From Calocera cornea HHB12733 (taxonomy: Eukaryota; Basidiomycota; Dacrymycetes; Dacrymycetales; Dacrymycetaceae), in contig KV424104.1 in NCBI GenBank assembly GCA_001632435.1, positions 1-51,349 on the forward strand: a stretch of DNA of 51,349 bases, read 5' to 3'. Shown here piece by piece: positions 42,549 to 51,349 of the stretch. The notes under the pieces were generated by a model that searched no databases, was not told the DNA's origin, and saw nothing but the letters and a program-made list of their open reading frames with translations. Position 1 is the stretch's first letter. The number at the start of each line of letters is the position of its first letter. The position numbers and the translations under genes are program-made.

Positions 42549-43733
42549 ATGCCTGTCCCTGCTCCTGAACTCGGCTCCTACCAATATGTCACCGAGACGA
42601 AGGAGGACCTTCCCTGGGCCGACCTAATCACGCTCGACCTGTCCAAGTACCCCACCCCGTCCGGCAAGCAGGAGCTCGCCCAGGAGTTGCTCCACGCCCT
42701 CCGGCACAAAGGCTTCTTCTACGTGAAGAACTTCAACGTCTCCGAGGAGCGGGTGAACCGGCAGTTTGCGCTCGGGAGGGAGTTCTACGAGCTGCCGCTG
42801 GAGGAGAAGATGAAGTATGTGCCGGATCATGCGGCGGGGCAGCTCAATGGGTACACCCCTGCTGGGTCGAGGCTGATCAATAAGGAGAATGGGATGCGCG
42901 ATCGGGTGGAGCTGTACAATATCCCCAGTACGCCTTCCTCCGCTTCCACCCCCATGTATACGCGATTGCTAACAGCCAGAGCAGAGCAGAACGGCCTCTT
43001 CCCGCAGTCGTACCCCACTGTCGTCCAAGCCTATCTGACCGAGATCGAGGCCTTCCAGCGTTCCCTCCACTCGGAAGTGCTCGACCCACTCTTCACGCTC
43101 CTCGCGCTCGCCCTGGAGCTTCCCGAGGACTACTTCACCAAGCTGCACGTGTACGACGAGGAGAGCGAGGACCACCTGCGGTACATGAAGTACGGGCGGT
43201 ACCTGCCAGAGGAGAACGCGAAGCTGAACGTGTGGACGTCCGGGCATACGGACCTGGGCAGCTTCACCCTCCTTTTCCGCCAACCGGTGGCAGGGCTGCA
43301 GATCAGGGAGCTGGAGAGCGATCAGTGGAAGTGGGTCAAGCCTGTCGACGGGACGCTCACGGTCAACGCGTGCGATGCCCTTGGGTTCCTAACGGGCGGG
43401 TATGTGAGAAGCACGATCCACCGTGTGACCGTGCCGCCCAAGGATCAGCAGCACGTGGACCGCCTTGGCCTGCTGTACTTCTCGCGGCCGCGGAACGACC
43501 TCGTCCTGCGCACCATCAAGGACAGCCCGCTCCTGGAGCGGGAGGGGTACACGCAGAACGAGTTTGAGAAGAGCGGGCATACGCCGCCGACGATGAAGGA
43601 GTGGACGTATGCTAAGCAGGCGTGGCAGCGTGCTGACCAGGCGTATGGGGACGAGAAGTACAGGACGAAGGAGATCGTGCCCGGGTTCCAGGAGAAGGTG
43701 TATGATGAGCCGCAGGTGCTGGCGGGGTATTGA
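42549..43733 (+). CDS. 2OG-Fe(II) oxygenase 2 (isopenicillin N synthase-like)
   Basis: Model: join(42549..42927,42985..43733), 375 aa, the same length as copy 1. All key residues are kept: GHTDLGSFTLLF, STIHRV and LLYFSRP. Intron 1 is at the identical position (after 379 coding nt), but the second intron of copy 1, inside the codon for Asp of GHTD, is absent; the coding sequence is continuous there. Much of the protein matches copy 1 almost residue for residue, with differences mainly in the middle (EQNGLFPQSYPTVVQAYLTE) and C-terminus. Confidence 0.92.
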   Translation: MPVPAPELGSYQYVTETKEDLPWADLITLDLSKYPTPSGKQELAQELLHALRHKGFFYVKNFNVSEERVNRQFALGREFYELPLEEKMKYVPDHAAGQLNGYTPAGSRLINKENGMRDRVELYNIPSTPSSASTPMYTRLLTARAEQNGLFPQSYPTVVQAYLTEIEAFQRSLHSEVLDPLFTLLALALELPEDYFTKLHVYDEESEDHLRYMKYGRYLPEENAKLNVWTSGHTDLGSFTLLFRQPVAGLQIRELESDQWKWVKPVDGTLTVNACDALGFLTGGYVRSTIHRVTVPPKDQQHVDRLGLLYFSRPRNDLVLRTIKDSPLLEREGYTQNEFEKSGHTPPTMKEWTYAKQAWQRADQAYGDEKYRTKEIVPGFQEKVYDEPQVLAGY

Positions 43734-45082
43734 AGCGCGAGTGGGATTGGGACAGGTATGCAGGATGTACAGTAGATGAGCTTCAATGTTATGAATAGGA
43801 TGCGGCTTGAACCTCGATGGCGAACCATCCAGACTGGTTCGAAATCGAACCGAACTGCTTCAATCCCAAACGGACATCGCATTGCTGCAGCTTCCTCAGT
43901 ACTGTACTTGGTTTCACGTTGGTGCATCCAGTTTCGGCCGCCCGTGCGTTATCCTCTCGCAGGCCAGCTTACCCCCGCACGCGCCCGATCAGTCACCCCA
44001 GCGGTGACCCCCATCCTCTCTCAGCCATGCGATAAACCCTGTCCCGCTCTCGCCCATCGGCAAGGAGCAGCTTGCCCCACCCCTGGCAACCTCAACTCCG
44101 CCCAGCCGCACACGCCCGCACCCGTCCCTCTCTGCCGACCAGGGCCAGCCATCCCACCAGGGCCGCGGGTAGTCTAATGAATTAACCTTGCCCCCCCTGC
44201 AATTCCGGAGAGGAAGGGGGATGGGACGGCGGAAATGAAAACCCTGGCTGGGGAGCGGGAGCCGTTTTGGGCTATCGTTCCGCTCCTCCCGCCTTGGGGT
44301 GACTTTTGGGTGGGAAGGCCGGTCATGCGCCCTAGGAGGTTTGGCATGGCATTGATACAGGATTGGCCAAAAGGCACTGTGAGATGTGCGGTGGACGGGG
44401 TCACGAGGATTCGGCCGGAGTTCTGCGAGGTTCGAGAAGCCTGGGAGAGCGCGGCTCGGAGAAACGGCACCAGCGACGGACGTCACCCTCCCCGCGCGCG
44501 TCCTATTGCGCACCGCCCGCCGGTATTCAGCCCAATGACGCATATCCGAGCATCGTTTCTCCGGGGGTCGGCCCGACCCCTCCAACCCCCGCCAAAAGCA
44601 GTCACATGAGTCGCCGCCTCGTTTGCGTGACGCGGCACTCCGACGCGCGGATCCACGGCCGATGGGCGTTGCGAGAATGCGGCGGAATGGGCGCGCCGAG
44701 TGTGGGTCTGGCCAGGATCTGCCTCCGCGCGCTACTGGGGGGAAGCAAATCCTCTATCTCAGATTCGCTGGTCTAATCGTGCGAACCGGGCGAGTCAGGC
44801 TGACTGACCCCTTTTGCGCGTCGCTGGCGGTGTGCAACGCGTACAGTATTGGTGGTGCTGAACAAATAATAGCACTGATGTGCCTCGGCCAGTGAGCGAG
44901 CAGCGATTGCCCACCGTCGCTTGGGGCGGGCGCACCCGGTGCCGGGAGGGTTCCAAAATGCGCGGGACCCGATTGGTGGAGGCGTCCCTAGGGGCCAGGC
45001 GCGGCGGGGGGACGGTGGGGTGGAGTCTCTGTTGGCGCGCCGTGTTGGCGGAAACACTCCGCACCGCACCAGCATGGCCCGT
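43734..45082. other. 1.35-kb intergenic region, no supported gene
   Basis: GC-rich in its right half. Several open frames on both strands overlap without motifs. A palindrome-like GGTTCGAAATCGAACC lies at about 43839-43854. I see no convincing gene. Confidence 0.35.
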
Positions 45083-45090
45083 CATATAAG
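45083..45090 (+). promoter_or_regulatory. TATA box of the short Dre2-like gene
   Basis: CATATAAG on the plus strand, 110 nt upstream of the ATG at 45201. It supports transcription start close to the short ORF instead of far upstream. Confidence 0.55.
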
Positions 45091-45200
45091 TACTGCACAG
45101 CGCCTGCCCCTCTTCTCTTCCCTTAGCCCGCCCTCTGCACACCCTCTGCAGACGCCCACACACCCACTGCACGTCCTCAAAGTCATAACATAAATCAACG

Positions 45201-45851
45201 ATGTGCCTCCCCGCCAGCTCAGCAGCATCCACCTCCGCAGCAGCCTCCGCCGCGCCCCTCCCGCGCCGCCCCGCCTCGAGCAAGGCGAGCAAGAAGCTCC
45301 TCTGGGCGCTCTCTGCCGCCTCTTCCTCGGAGACGATCGACTCCTCCACCCTGCTCACGTCCGCCGACCTCGAGCGGCCAGCCGCATCCTGTGCCCCCGG
45401 AGAAGGGCCGGTGCGCAAGCGCCGGGCGTGCAAGAACTGCTCCTGCGGCCTGGCCGAAGAGGAGGCCGCTGATGCAGAGCCAGAGGAGCCCGCGCTGAGC
45501 TCGGGCGACTCGGGCTCCGACTCCTCCGACGAGCTCCCCCTCCCCACCAGCCACTCCCACGCCCACCCGCACCCGCATCCCCACCCGCCAAGGGCAGCGC
45601 CAGCAGGCAAGCAGACGGAGCGCCAGCGCCTGCAAGCGCTCGCGGACTCGATCGAGCGCGGGGAGCTCGTCACGTCCTGCGGCAACTGCGCGATGGGCGA
45701 CGCCTTCCGGTGTCCGAGCTGTCCGTACCTCGGTGAGTCCCTTCCCACTTGCCCGGTTCCCAAGCAAGTACTTATCATGTGTGTGCGCGCAGGGATGCCT
45801 GCTTTCACACCGGGAGAGAAGGTCATCATCGACTTTGGCGACGACCTATGA
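45201..45851 (+). CDS. short Dre2/anamorsin-like Fe-S protein lacking the N-terminal domain
   Basis: Model: join(45201..45732,45793..45851), 196 aa. The C-terminal anamorsin region is complete: a linker resembling KKLLWALSAASS, a first cysteine motif (C-x11-CKNCSCG), and a second twin CxxC motif in CGNCAMGDAFRCPSCPYLG followed by MPAFTPGEKVI. These bind a 2Fe-2S and a second cluster in Dre2, which takes electrons from Tah18 for cytosolic Fe-S assembly (family knowledge). The usual N-terminal methyltransferase-like domain is missing, and no upstream exon for it is seen. A His-rich stretch (SHSHAHPHPHPHPP) sits in the middle. Could be a paralogue or specialised short form. Confidence 0.8.
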   Translation: MCLPASSAASTSAAASAAPLPRRPASSKASKKLLWALSAASSSETIDSSTLLTSADLERPAASCAPGEGPVRKRRACKNCSCGLAEEEAADAEPEEPALSSGDSGSDSSDELPLPTSHSHAHPHPHPHPPRAAPAGKQTERQRLQALADSIERGELVTSCGNCAMGDAFRCPSCPYLGESLPTCPVPKQVLIMCVRAGMPAFTPGEKVIIDFGDDL

Positions 45852-46137
45852 TCGCCCTGGCTGGACATGCTCGTAGATGCCGCTTTCCTTTTCTCCGTTT
45901 CCCTGTGTTCACCACCGGCATCTTTGCATTCTCGCATAGCAGCTCCATACGTTGCTCTTTCCTGCTTCTGCCCCGCTTGTCGCCCATAGGCGCCCGTGTT
46001 CAGTTGCATGGCATGTGTTGTACAGTTCGCGCTGATAATAATATTGCATTACGCACAAACAAATACATGCTCCCCGCAGGGAGCGTACACCTGATGCCGC
46101 CAAGTGCCTACACATCTTCCCTCTCCCCTGCCTCACC
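45852..46137. other. convergent 3' flanks
   Basis: Short gap between the Dre2-like stop and the VOC stop. No gene seen. Confidence 0.3.
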
Positions 46138-46548
46138 TCACGATGTCAGCCGCGTGCCAAACCTGACGCCAAACCCATCCGGGTCCAAGATCGTAAAGTC
46201 CCTCAACCCATAATACTGATCCTGAATCGGCGTCAGCACCTTGGCGCCCATTTCCTGTGCCTTGCGCCAGGCCGCATCCACATCCGGCACCATAACCCGT
46301 ACGTTGGCCTGCGGGTGGTATGTCGCCGGGGGTAAGTCCAAGTCCGAGTGGCTCGCGTCGAGGAAGAGCAGATGGCCCTCCCATCCGAGCTCGGCGAACT
46401 GCCCGCGCTGCTCGAGCAGGCGGAAGCCGAGGGTCGTGTAGAAGCTGAGGGAGGCCGGGAGGGAGCGGACGAAGAGCTCTAGGACGAGTTGCGAGGTCGC
46501 GGGGACGTAGGGCTCCGGCTCGGGCTCGGGCTTGGGTTGGGGGGACAT
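46138..46548 (-). CDS. glyoxalase/bleomycin-resistance (VOC) fold protein
   Basis: 136 aa, single exon. After a Pro/Glu-rich start (MSPQPKPEPEPEPYVP) come VLELFVRSLPASLSFYTTLG, GFRLLEQRGQFAELGWEGHL, NVRVMVPDVDAAWRKAQEMG and the C-terminal LRDFTILDPDGFGVRFG, the pattern of a VOC domain with the terminal DPDG(F)xVxF strand. Likely a small metal-dependent enzyme or binding protein; no specific reaction can be inferred. A longer frame continues upstream, but the ATG at 46548 lies 90 nt downstream of a TATA box and gives the expected domain length. Confidence 0.8.
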   Translation of the reverse strand: MSPQPKPEPEPEPYVPATSQLVLELFVRSLPASLSFYTTLGFRLLEQRGQFAELGWEGHLLFLDASHSDLDLPPATYHPQANVRVMVPDVDAAWRKAQEMGAKVLTPIQDQYYGLRDFTILDPDGFGVRFGTRLTS

Positions 46549-46638
46549 GCGCGCGAGGGGGAATGGAATCGCACTGTGCGCTCGGGCTCGGTGTGTGGGG
46601 GTGCGGGGTATGGGGTATGGGATCGGAGGGAGGTCCGG

Positions 46639-46644
46639 CTTATA
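46639..46644 (-). promoter_or_regulatory. TATA box of the VOC gene
   Basis: TATAAG within GCATATAAGCC on the minus strand, about 90 nt upstream of the ATG at 46548. Confidence 0.5.
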
Positions 46645-47054
46645 TGCGGGGTTGGCGCCGACATGTCCGCGGACTTCAGGGCCACGGGCGCTTGAGCTCG
46701 GCGTGACCAGAGACGCGCGCGAGGACAGTCCGGTAGGATGAGAAGCCGGTGGGGAGAGGTATGTGCGTGCAGGGAAGCAGAGGGGAGACGCGCATGCGGA
46801 GAAAGGGGGAGCAGACAGACGCACTGCCTGGGCGAGCCTCGTGGGGAAAGGTTCCTCTACTGAGATGTCAAAGCGACATAACGCAGCAGTACATAATAGT
46901 GTCTGGCTGGTGCTACATGACAGGTCAACTCACAATGATAATGACATTGACTTGCGCGGTATCCATTGGGTGGTGCAGCGAGCAAGCAGCGTCCTTGATA
47001 ACCTACATTCCCGGGCCATACCTCTGTTCATTCCCGTGTCCGTATCGTCGTAGG
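46645..47054. other. intergenic region, no gene seen
   Basis: About 400 bp upstream of the VOC gene, leading to array 6. Nothing recognisable. Confidence 0.35.
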
Positions 47055-47235
47055 AGAACCCCGACACCCGGCGGAAGCGGGAGCGAATCAATTCTGGGCG
47101 GAAGCACTTACTACCACCACACGCGGGAGTAGACAGGGTTATTTGCTTCCTTTTGGTTCCACAGGCACAACCTTTACTTCCGTGTGGGAGAGTATCTACT
47201 TCCGTAAAGCATTGTTTGCTCCCGTGTGTACCTCT
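47055..47235. repeat. 18-nt degenerate array 6, inverted
   Basis: Left part has plus-strand units (GGCGGAAGCGGG, GGGCGGAAGCAC, GCGGGAGTAGAC); right part has minus-strand units (TTTGCTTCC, TTTACTTCCG, CTACTTCCGT, TTTGCTCCCG). The orientation flips at about 47135. It is a small version of the head-to-head layout of array 3, with the opposite polarity. Confidence 0.65.
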
Positions 47236-47913
47236 TCAATGGAACTACTCTCGGGTCCTCCCTCCCGCGGACATCAGGCTTAGAGCCTCCACAGCTCTAG
47301 TATCATCGAGTCCTTTTGGCCAGCGGCAACCCCGGCAACCAACTGCATAAGAAGCTATTCTGGATGTTCACTCATGTAACAGATATGTGATGCTCTGATG
47401 TACGCTGGCAAGCCGTGCCGCCGCTTTTCCAGTCGACTGTCGACCACAAGGCTTCCAACTGTCAGCGCAATATGTGCGGCTTCTAACTACCTCAGTTGCT
47501 GGCGCTCGTGTTTCGCAGAATCATGAATGAGATCGCGCTGGCGAAAGGACACATGTACCGCTGCCTCGATCGATCCTCCCACGTGGCGCAAGCTTGAGCT
47601 CGACGAGCAGTTCTGTTTTGGAAGCTAATCTTACTCTTCATCCACGTCACCCACCTGGAGGAGCATTCTATCAAAGGAAAGGATGCATTCTCCGGCATCG
47701 TGGGTACCGTGCTCAACAGCACAAGCCTGGGGCTAGGCAGGGAAGAATGCGGACTCCCGAACGTTGTATGCGTCGCTATGGAGGCGCTGCACGACGGGGT
47801 GCAAAGGGGCGTTTCCGAACAGAAGACTCTCTAAAGGGTGCACGACACATAGTGATATACCGGCCGGCCGCAATGACATTCCGTCATGTTCGGTTCACAC
47901 CCTCTTGCTCTTG
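47236..47913. other. intergenic region upstream of SDR 3
   Basis: About 680 bp with no supported gene. The right end carries the SDR 3 promoter. Confidence 0.35.
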
Positions 47914-47921
47914 TATATAAG
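47914..47921 (+). promoter_or_regulatory. TATA box of SDR 3
   Basis: TATATAAG on the plus strand, 61 nt before the ATG at 47983, matching the spacing of SDR 1. Confidence 0.6.
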
Positions 47922-47982
47922 CGTGCATGTATACATGCTGGCGTGTGCGGCAAGGGTTCACCGCAGACATCTATCTCGCAGT

Positions 47983-49029
47983 ATGGCACCCAAGGTTTGG
48001 CTGAGTACGTCACGCTCTGCTTCTCCCGCATATCATTGACTGTTCAAAGTTACGGGAGCATCGTCTGGCTTCGGCCGTATCATGACGGAGCTCGTCTTGG
48101 ACAATGGGGATATCTGCATCGCGACATCGATCGATCCTCCAGCGCTTGCAGACCTCGTGCCCAAGTATCCCAAGGGACGCGTTCTTCTGCTCGAATTGGA
48201 CGTCACGAAGTTTGAAGATGTCGTCGTCGCGTTCAAGACAGCCCAACAGACTTACGGATACGTCGATGTTGTGTTCAACAATGCGGGAGTGGCCATCGCA
48301 GCGGAAGTCGAGGGAACACCTGAGGATACAGCGAGAAAGCTGTTCGACGTCAACTTCTGGGGCTCGGCTAATGTGACGAAAGAGACGATTCGATTCTTCA
48401 GGGAGGTGAACGGGTCCGAGAGGGGTGGGAAGCTGCTTCAGATGACCTCGATGACGGGCATCGCAGGTTGGCCGGCCCTTGGTTACTACGCCGCAAGGTA
48501 AGTTTGAATAAGAGCACGACGCATATACGCTACTAACCAGGGTTATGTCGCATAGCAAACATGGTACAAACCTTCTCCATTCCCGTGGTCTCAGGCTCTA
48601 ACGCTTTCTTGAAGCTGTTGAAGGCTTGACGAGGACGCTGGTGCAAGAGCTTAAGCCAGAGTGGAACATTCAGGTCTGTCGTCTGTCACGAACCACCATT
48701 TTGGCACTGATATTGCACAGGTCATGATGATTGAGCCCGGTTTCATGCGTACTCCGATCTTGACTGTGTCGGAGAGATTCGATCCGCTTCCCGCATATGC
48801 TGGCGGCGTGGGCGACAGGACTCGCCTGGGTCTTCAGCCTCAGCAGGTCACAGGAGATCCACAGAAGGCAATCGAGTCCGTCTATATTGTCTCCCAGAAT
48901 GACAAGCTGCCGCTGCATCTTCCTATGGGACCTGACGCCATCGAAGGGTATAGGTCGGCGATCGAGGAATTGACCAAGGCCGCAGATGATTGGGAGGCGT
49001 TGGCGAAGCAGGCCGTGTTCAATGACTAG
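47983..49029 (+). CDS. short-chain dehydrogenase/reductase 3
   Basis: Model: join(47983..48004,48050..48497,48556..48563,48615..48673,48721..49029), 281 aa, in frame. It shows TGASSGFG, FNNAGVAIA, and YYAASK, of which the lysine codon comes from the 8-nt micro-exon CAAACATG at 48556..48563. Exon plan 22/448/8/59/309. Closest paralogue is SDR 1, about 20 kb away on the opposite strand. The C-terminal helix (YRSAIEELTKAADDWEALAK) is also shared. NAD(P)-dependent oxidoreductase; substrate unknown. Confidence 0.9.
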
Positions 49030-49358
49030 CATGCGCACGGACTGACCTATACCGCTTTCCTACCAGTGCTTCAGAGTCGTTATTACTTCGCCGATTGTGC
49101 ATAAAGATGGAATTGACGCGATTGTATTGGGGCTGGACTCGGCTGCTGGCACAACGCTCATGTGCTTCGCGAAGACACAAAGAAGGGACGAGGCTGTGTC
49201 GAACAAAAACTAGTCAAGTATGTCTTCTATCATCTTCAGCCAGCGGCGATAATGGTAATGACCATGTGTACAGATGGATGTTCTACATACTCGGAACTCC
49301 ACTACCCTGCTGTATGCTGGCAAACCTCCCTGCAACCTGTCTCAATCGTTGACGACAG
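49030..49358. other. SDR 3-SDR 4 intergenic region
   Basis: 330 bp; contains SDR 3 3' flank and SDR 4 promoter. No clear TATA box and no gene seen. Confidence 0.35.
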
Positions 49359-50415
49359 ATGGCTCCCAAGGTGTGGTTGAGTGAGTGCTGAATACTACAG
49401 TGTTGCAGAACACTGACGTTGTCAAGTCACTGGTGCATCCTCCGGCTTCGGCCGAATTATGACTGAGCTCGTGCTGGCAAACGGAGACATGTGCGTCGCG
49501 ACCTCGATCGACCCTCCTGCGCTCGCCGATCTCTTTCCCATCTACGGGAAGGCCCGTCTGCGGTTGGTAAACACCGACGTGACTCAGTTCGACGAGGTCC
49601 AACTGGCGTTCAGCATCGCAGAGCAAGCCTTCGGGGGTGTAGACGTGGTGTTCAGTAACGCGGGCGTAACCCGGGGCTGCGAAGTCGAGAGCACTCCAGA
49701 GACCGTCGCGAAGGACATATTTGACGTCAACTTCTGGGGTGCCGCGAACGTCATGAAAGAGGGTGTTCGATTCTTCCGGGAGGTCAACGGACCTGAAAGA
49801 GGGGGAAAACTGCTTCAGATGACGTCGGCAGCCGGGATAGGTGCTTGGCCGACTCTCGGCTACTATGTCGCCAGGTACGAACATCTCCACGTCGAGTCGA
49901 GTGTAGCTGAAGTCGGACGAACACAGCAAACATGGTGCTTTTTCCTTGTCCATTCACAAGGGCATCCTCCTAACATTGCTGCGTAGCGACAGAGGGGCTG
50001 GCAAAGACTCTGGCACAAGAGCTCAACCCTGAGTGGAACATCCAGGTGTGCCCGTTTCGCAAACATTTGCCCTGCTGGCCTTGATAAGAGCCGTCCGCAG
50101 GTTATGCTGATCGAGCCGGGGTTTATGCGCACGCCGATTATGTCGCTCTGGAAGGACAGCCTGATTGAACCTCTTCCCGCTTATACTACTGGTCCAGCGG
50201 CTGAGGCCCGTCGCCTACTCAAGACCGAGACTCTGGGAGGGGACCCAAAGAAGGCCATGGAGCTTGTCCATCGAGTGGCACAGATGGACAAGCTGCCGCT
50301 ACATCTTCCTATCGGCCCCGAGGCCATGGAACTCTTCAGAGCCACAAGCGAGGCGTTGATGAACGCCGTCGAGGAATGGAAGGCAGAAGCGAAACAAACA
50401 GCCTTCGCCGAGTAA
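49359..50415 (+). CDS. short-chain dehydrogenase/reductase 4
   Basis: Model: join(49359..49380,49427..49874,49927..49934,49987..50045,50101..50415), 283 aa, in frame. Cofactor motif TGASSGFG and catalytic YYVASK are intact, but the NNAG motif reads SNAG (VVFSNAGVTRG). The micro-exon CAAACATG lies at 49927..49934. Exon plan 22/448/8/59/315. It follows SDR 3 on the same strand with 329 bp between them. Substrate unknown. Confidence 0.9.
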
Positions 50416-51349
50416 AAATAGACACCATCATTATCGGCGTTAGAAAGTGCGGTCGCGAGAGTGTGTACTGATCAAGTGTTGATTACCGGCGGAAGTAGTT
50501 GCCGTGTTTAGAACAACCTGATCCTGGCTCTGCAATCCAAGTCTCTGCTTTCATAACACGCTCCCCAATTACGAAGCAGTGATTCGCGTAATCGAATCCT
50601 TCCTAGGAGTGGTGCCCGTCTTGGTCCGGCTCGGCAAGCACGAAGAACACGGCTGGGCAAGCCGCAAGGAAAGGACCGGCGGTGGAAGCTCCGAGTGATT
50701 GCACCCGCCTAACACGGTGTGATGAATGAAAGACCCGCTAAGGGTATGGAAGCCGTTTGAGGACAGCTTGGTTTTTGCTCCCCACGGGAGCGCATCGGCT
50801 TTAAGATTCGAGCTTTCGAGACCCTTTTTCTGAAAAATGCGGAGGCAGATAACTCCATTCCAAACTCCGGTTGCAGGCCCGTTAGGCGGTGTATGCTTGC
50901 TGTGCGTGTCCCATTGCCACCGAATCTCCCTCTCCTGCCTCTGCAAGCACAGCAACAAGCACAAAATACTGTCTACTCAATTATTCCGCCTGTGATATGG
51001 ATCCTACTGTTGGCGAGGGCACAGCAGATCTCACAACACGACTTTTGCTCGATGTTGACCTCTGTCCTTGCGAAGAGGTCGAGATGCCTCAACCTCAGCC
51101 GGAGCAAATGTTCTTCTGGCATTTGCACTTGGATCTTCAAGACACCGACCAGGTGCTGTGTTTCCATGGCCAGCGGACCGGTGTAAGCCCTGCTTACCCA
51201 GAATTCCATTCACACCACTCCTACAACTTTCATATACGACACTCCTAATATTTCCTGAACATCAACTATTGGGCCCCACTGGGGCTGCATGCCGAGGGCT
51301 AAACCCTGACGCCCTCTCAACATGCCGGAGCCGCATCCCCGGAGCCCCC
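50416..51349. other. window edge, no supported gene
   Basis: About 930 bp. A frame from ATG 50998 (MDPTVGEGTADLTTRLLLDV) is open for about 80 codons and has a possible splice donor near 51180, so it might be the first exon of a gene running out of the window, but no domain is visible. Confidence 0.3.

Noticed and set aside
43839..43854. GGTTCGAAATCGAACC as a tRNA B-box
   Set aside because: It is simply a palindrome; no A-box, anticodon stem or acceptor pairing surrounds it.
46549..46824. N-terminal extension of the VOC protein upstream of Met at 46548
   Set aside because: The extra residues are low-complexity, and the TATA box at 46639-46644 would lie inside the coding sequence.
51296..51315. 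telomere-like CTAAACCCTGA near the window end
   Set aside because: Single occurrence without tandem repeats; not a telomere.

Overview
The window is nuclear DNA of a filamentous fungus, most likely an agaricomycete basidiomycete (inference). The genes are dense and carry many introns of about 45-70 bp with GT..AG borders. The gene complement (Ypk1/Gad8-type kinase, porin, Bms1, PPWD1-type cyclophilin, CSC1 channel, mitochondrial bL35, Cox20, Dre2-like protein) is eukaryotic and fungal. I find no rRNA, tRNA or CRISPR array.

Layout. 1-3053: an 18-nt repeat array, then an AGC kinase on the minus strand. 3443-4453: a second array bracketed by about 60-bp direct repeats. 4488-8174: BMS1, convergent with a CSC1/TMEM63-type channel at 8261-13004. 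13379-16125: hairpin and repeat arrays, then decayed locus I, built of pieces of a PH-domain gene, an unknown membrane protein, the CSC1 gene and a 2-oxoglutarate (2OG) oxygenase. 16404-18555: RA-PH adaptor protein. 19292-20353: mitochondrial porin, divergent from a WD40-cyclophilin at 20604-23218. 23445-25440: decayed locus II, an inverted relative of locus I with a TIR element inside it. 25846-28645: two short-chain dehydrogenases (SDRs). 29150-39613: Rad60-like SUMO-like-domain protein, F-box protein, mitochondrial bL35, RPAP3-like TPR protein, COX20, a Cdc25/Acr2-type rhodanese phosphatase and an MFS carrier. 40383-43733: tandem 2OG-Fe(II) oxygenases separated by an array. 45201-46548: a short Dre2-like Fe-S protein and a glyoxalase-fold protein. 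47983-50415: two more SDRs.

How it fits together. Most genes are housekeeping genes with no operon-like logic: TORC2-type signalling, ribosome assembly, splicing, mitochondrial translation and cytochrome oxidase assembly. The accessory layer is four SDRs, two 2OG oxygenases and one MFS carrier. It could be a loose metabolic cluster, but no backbone enzyme is present, so that is only a suggestion.

The most unusual things are: (1) six intergenic arrays of a degenerate 18-nt unit whose first half (GGARGCAAA) is conserved and whose second half varies; (2) the tendency of those arrays to sit at edges of duplicated DNA; (3) two inverted composite loci of gene fragments; (4) an 8-nt micro-exon in all four SDR genes that carries the catalytic lysine codon and is needed to keep the reading frame.
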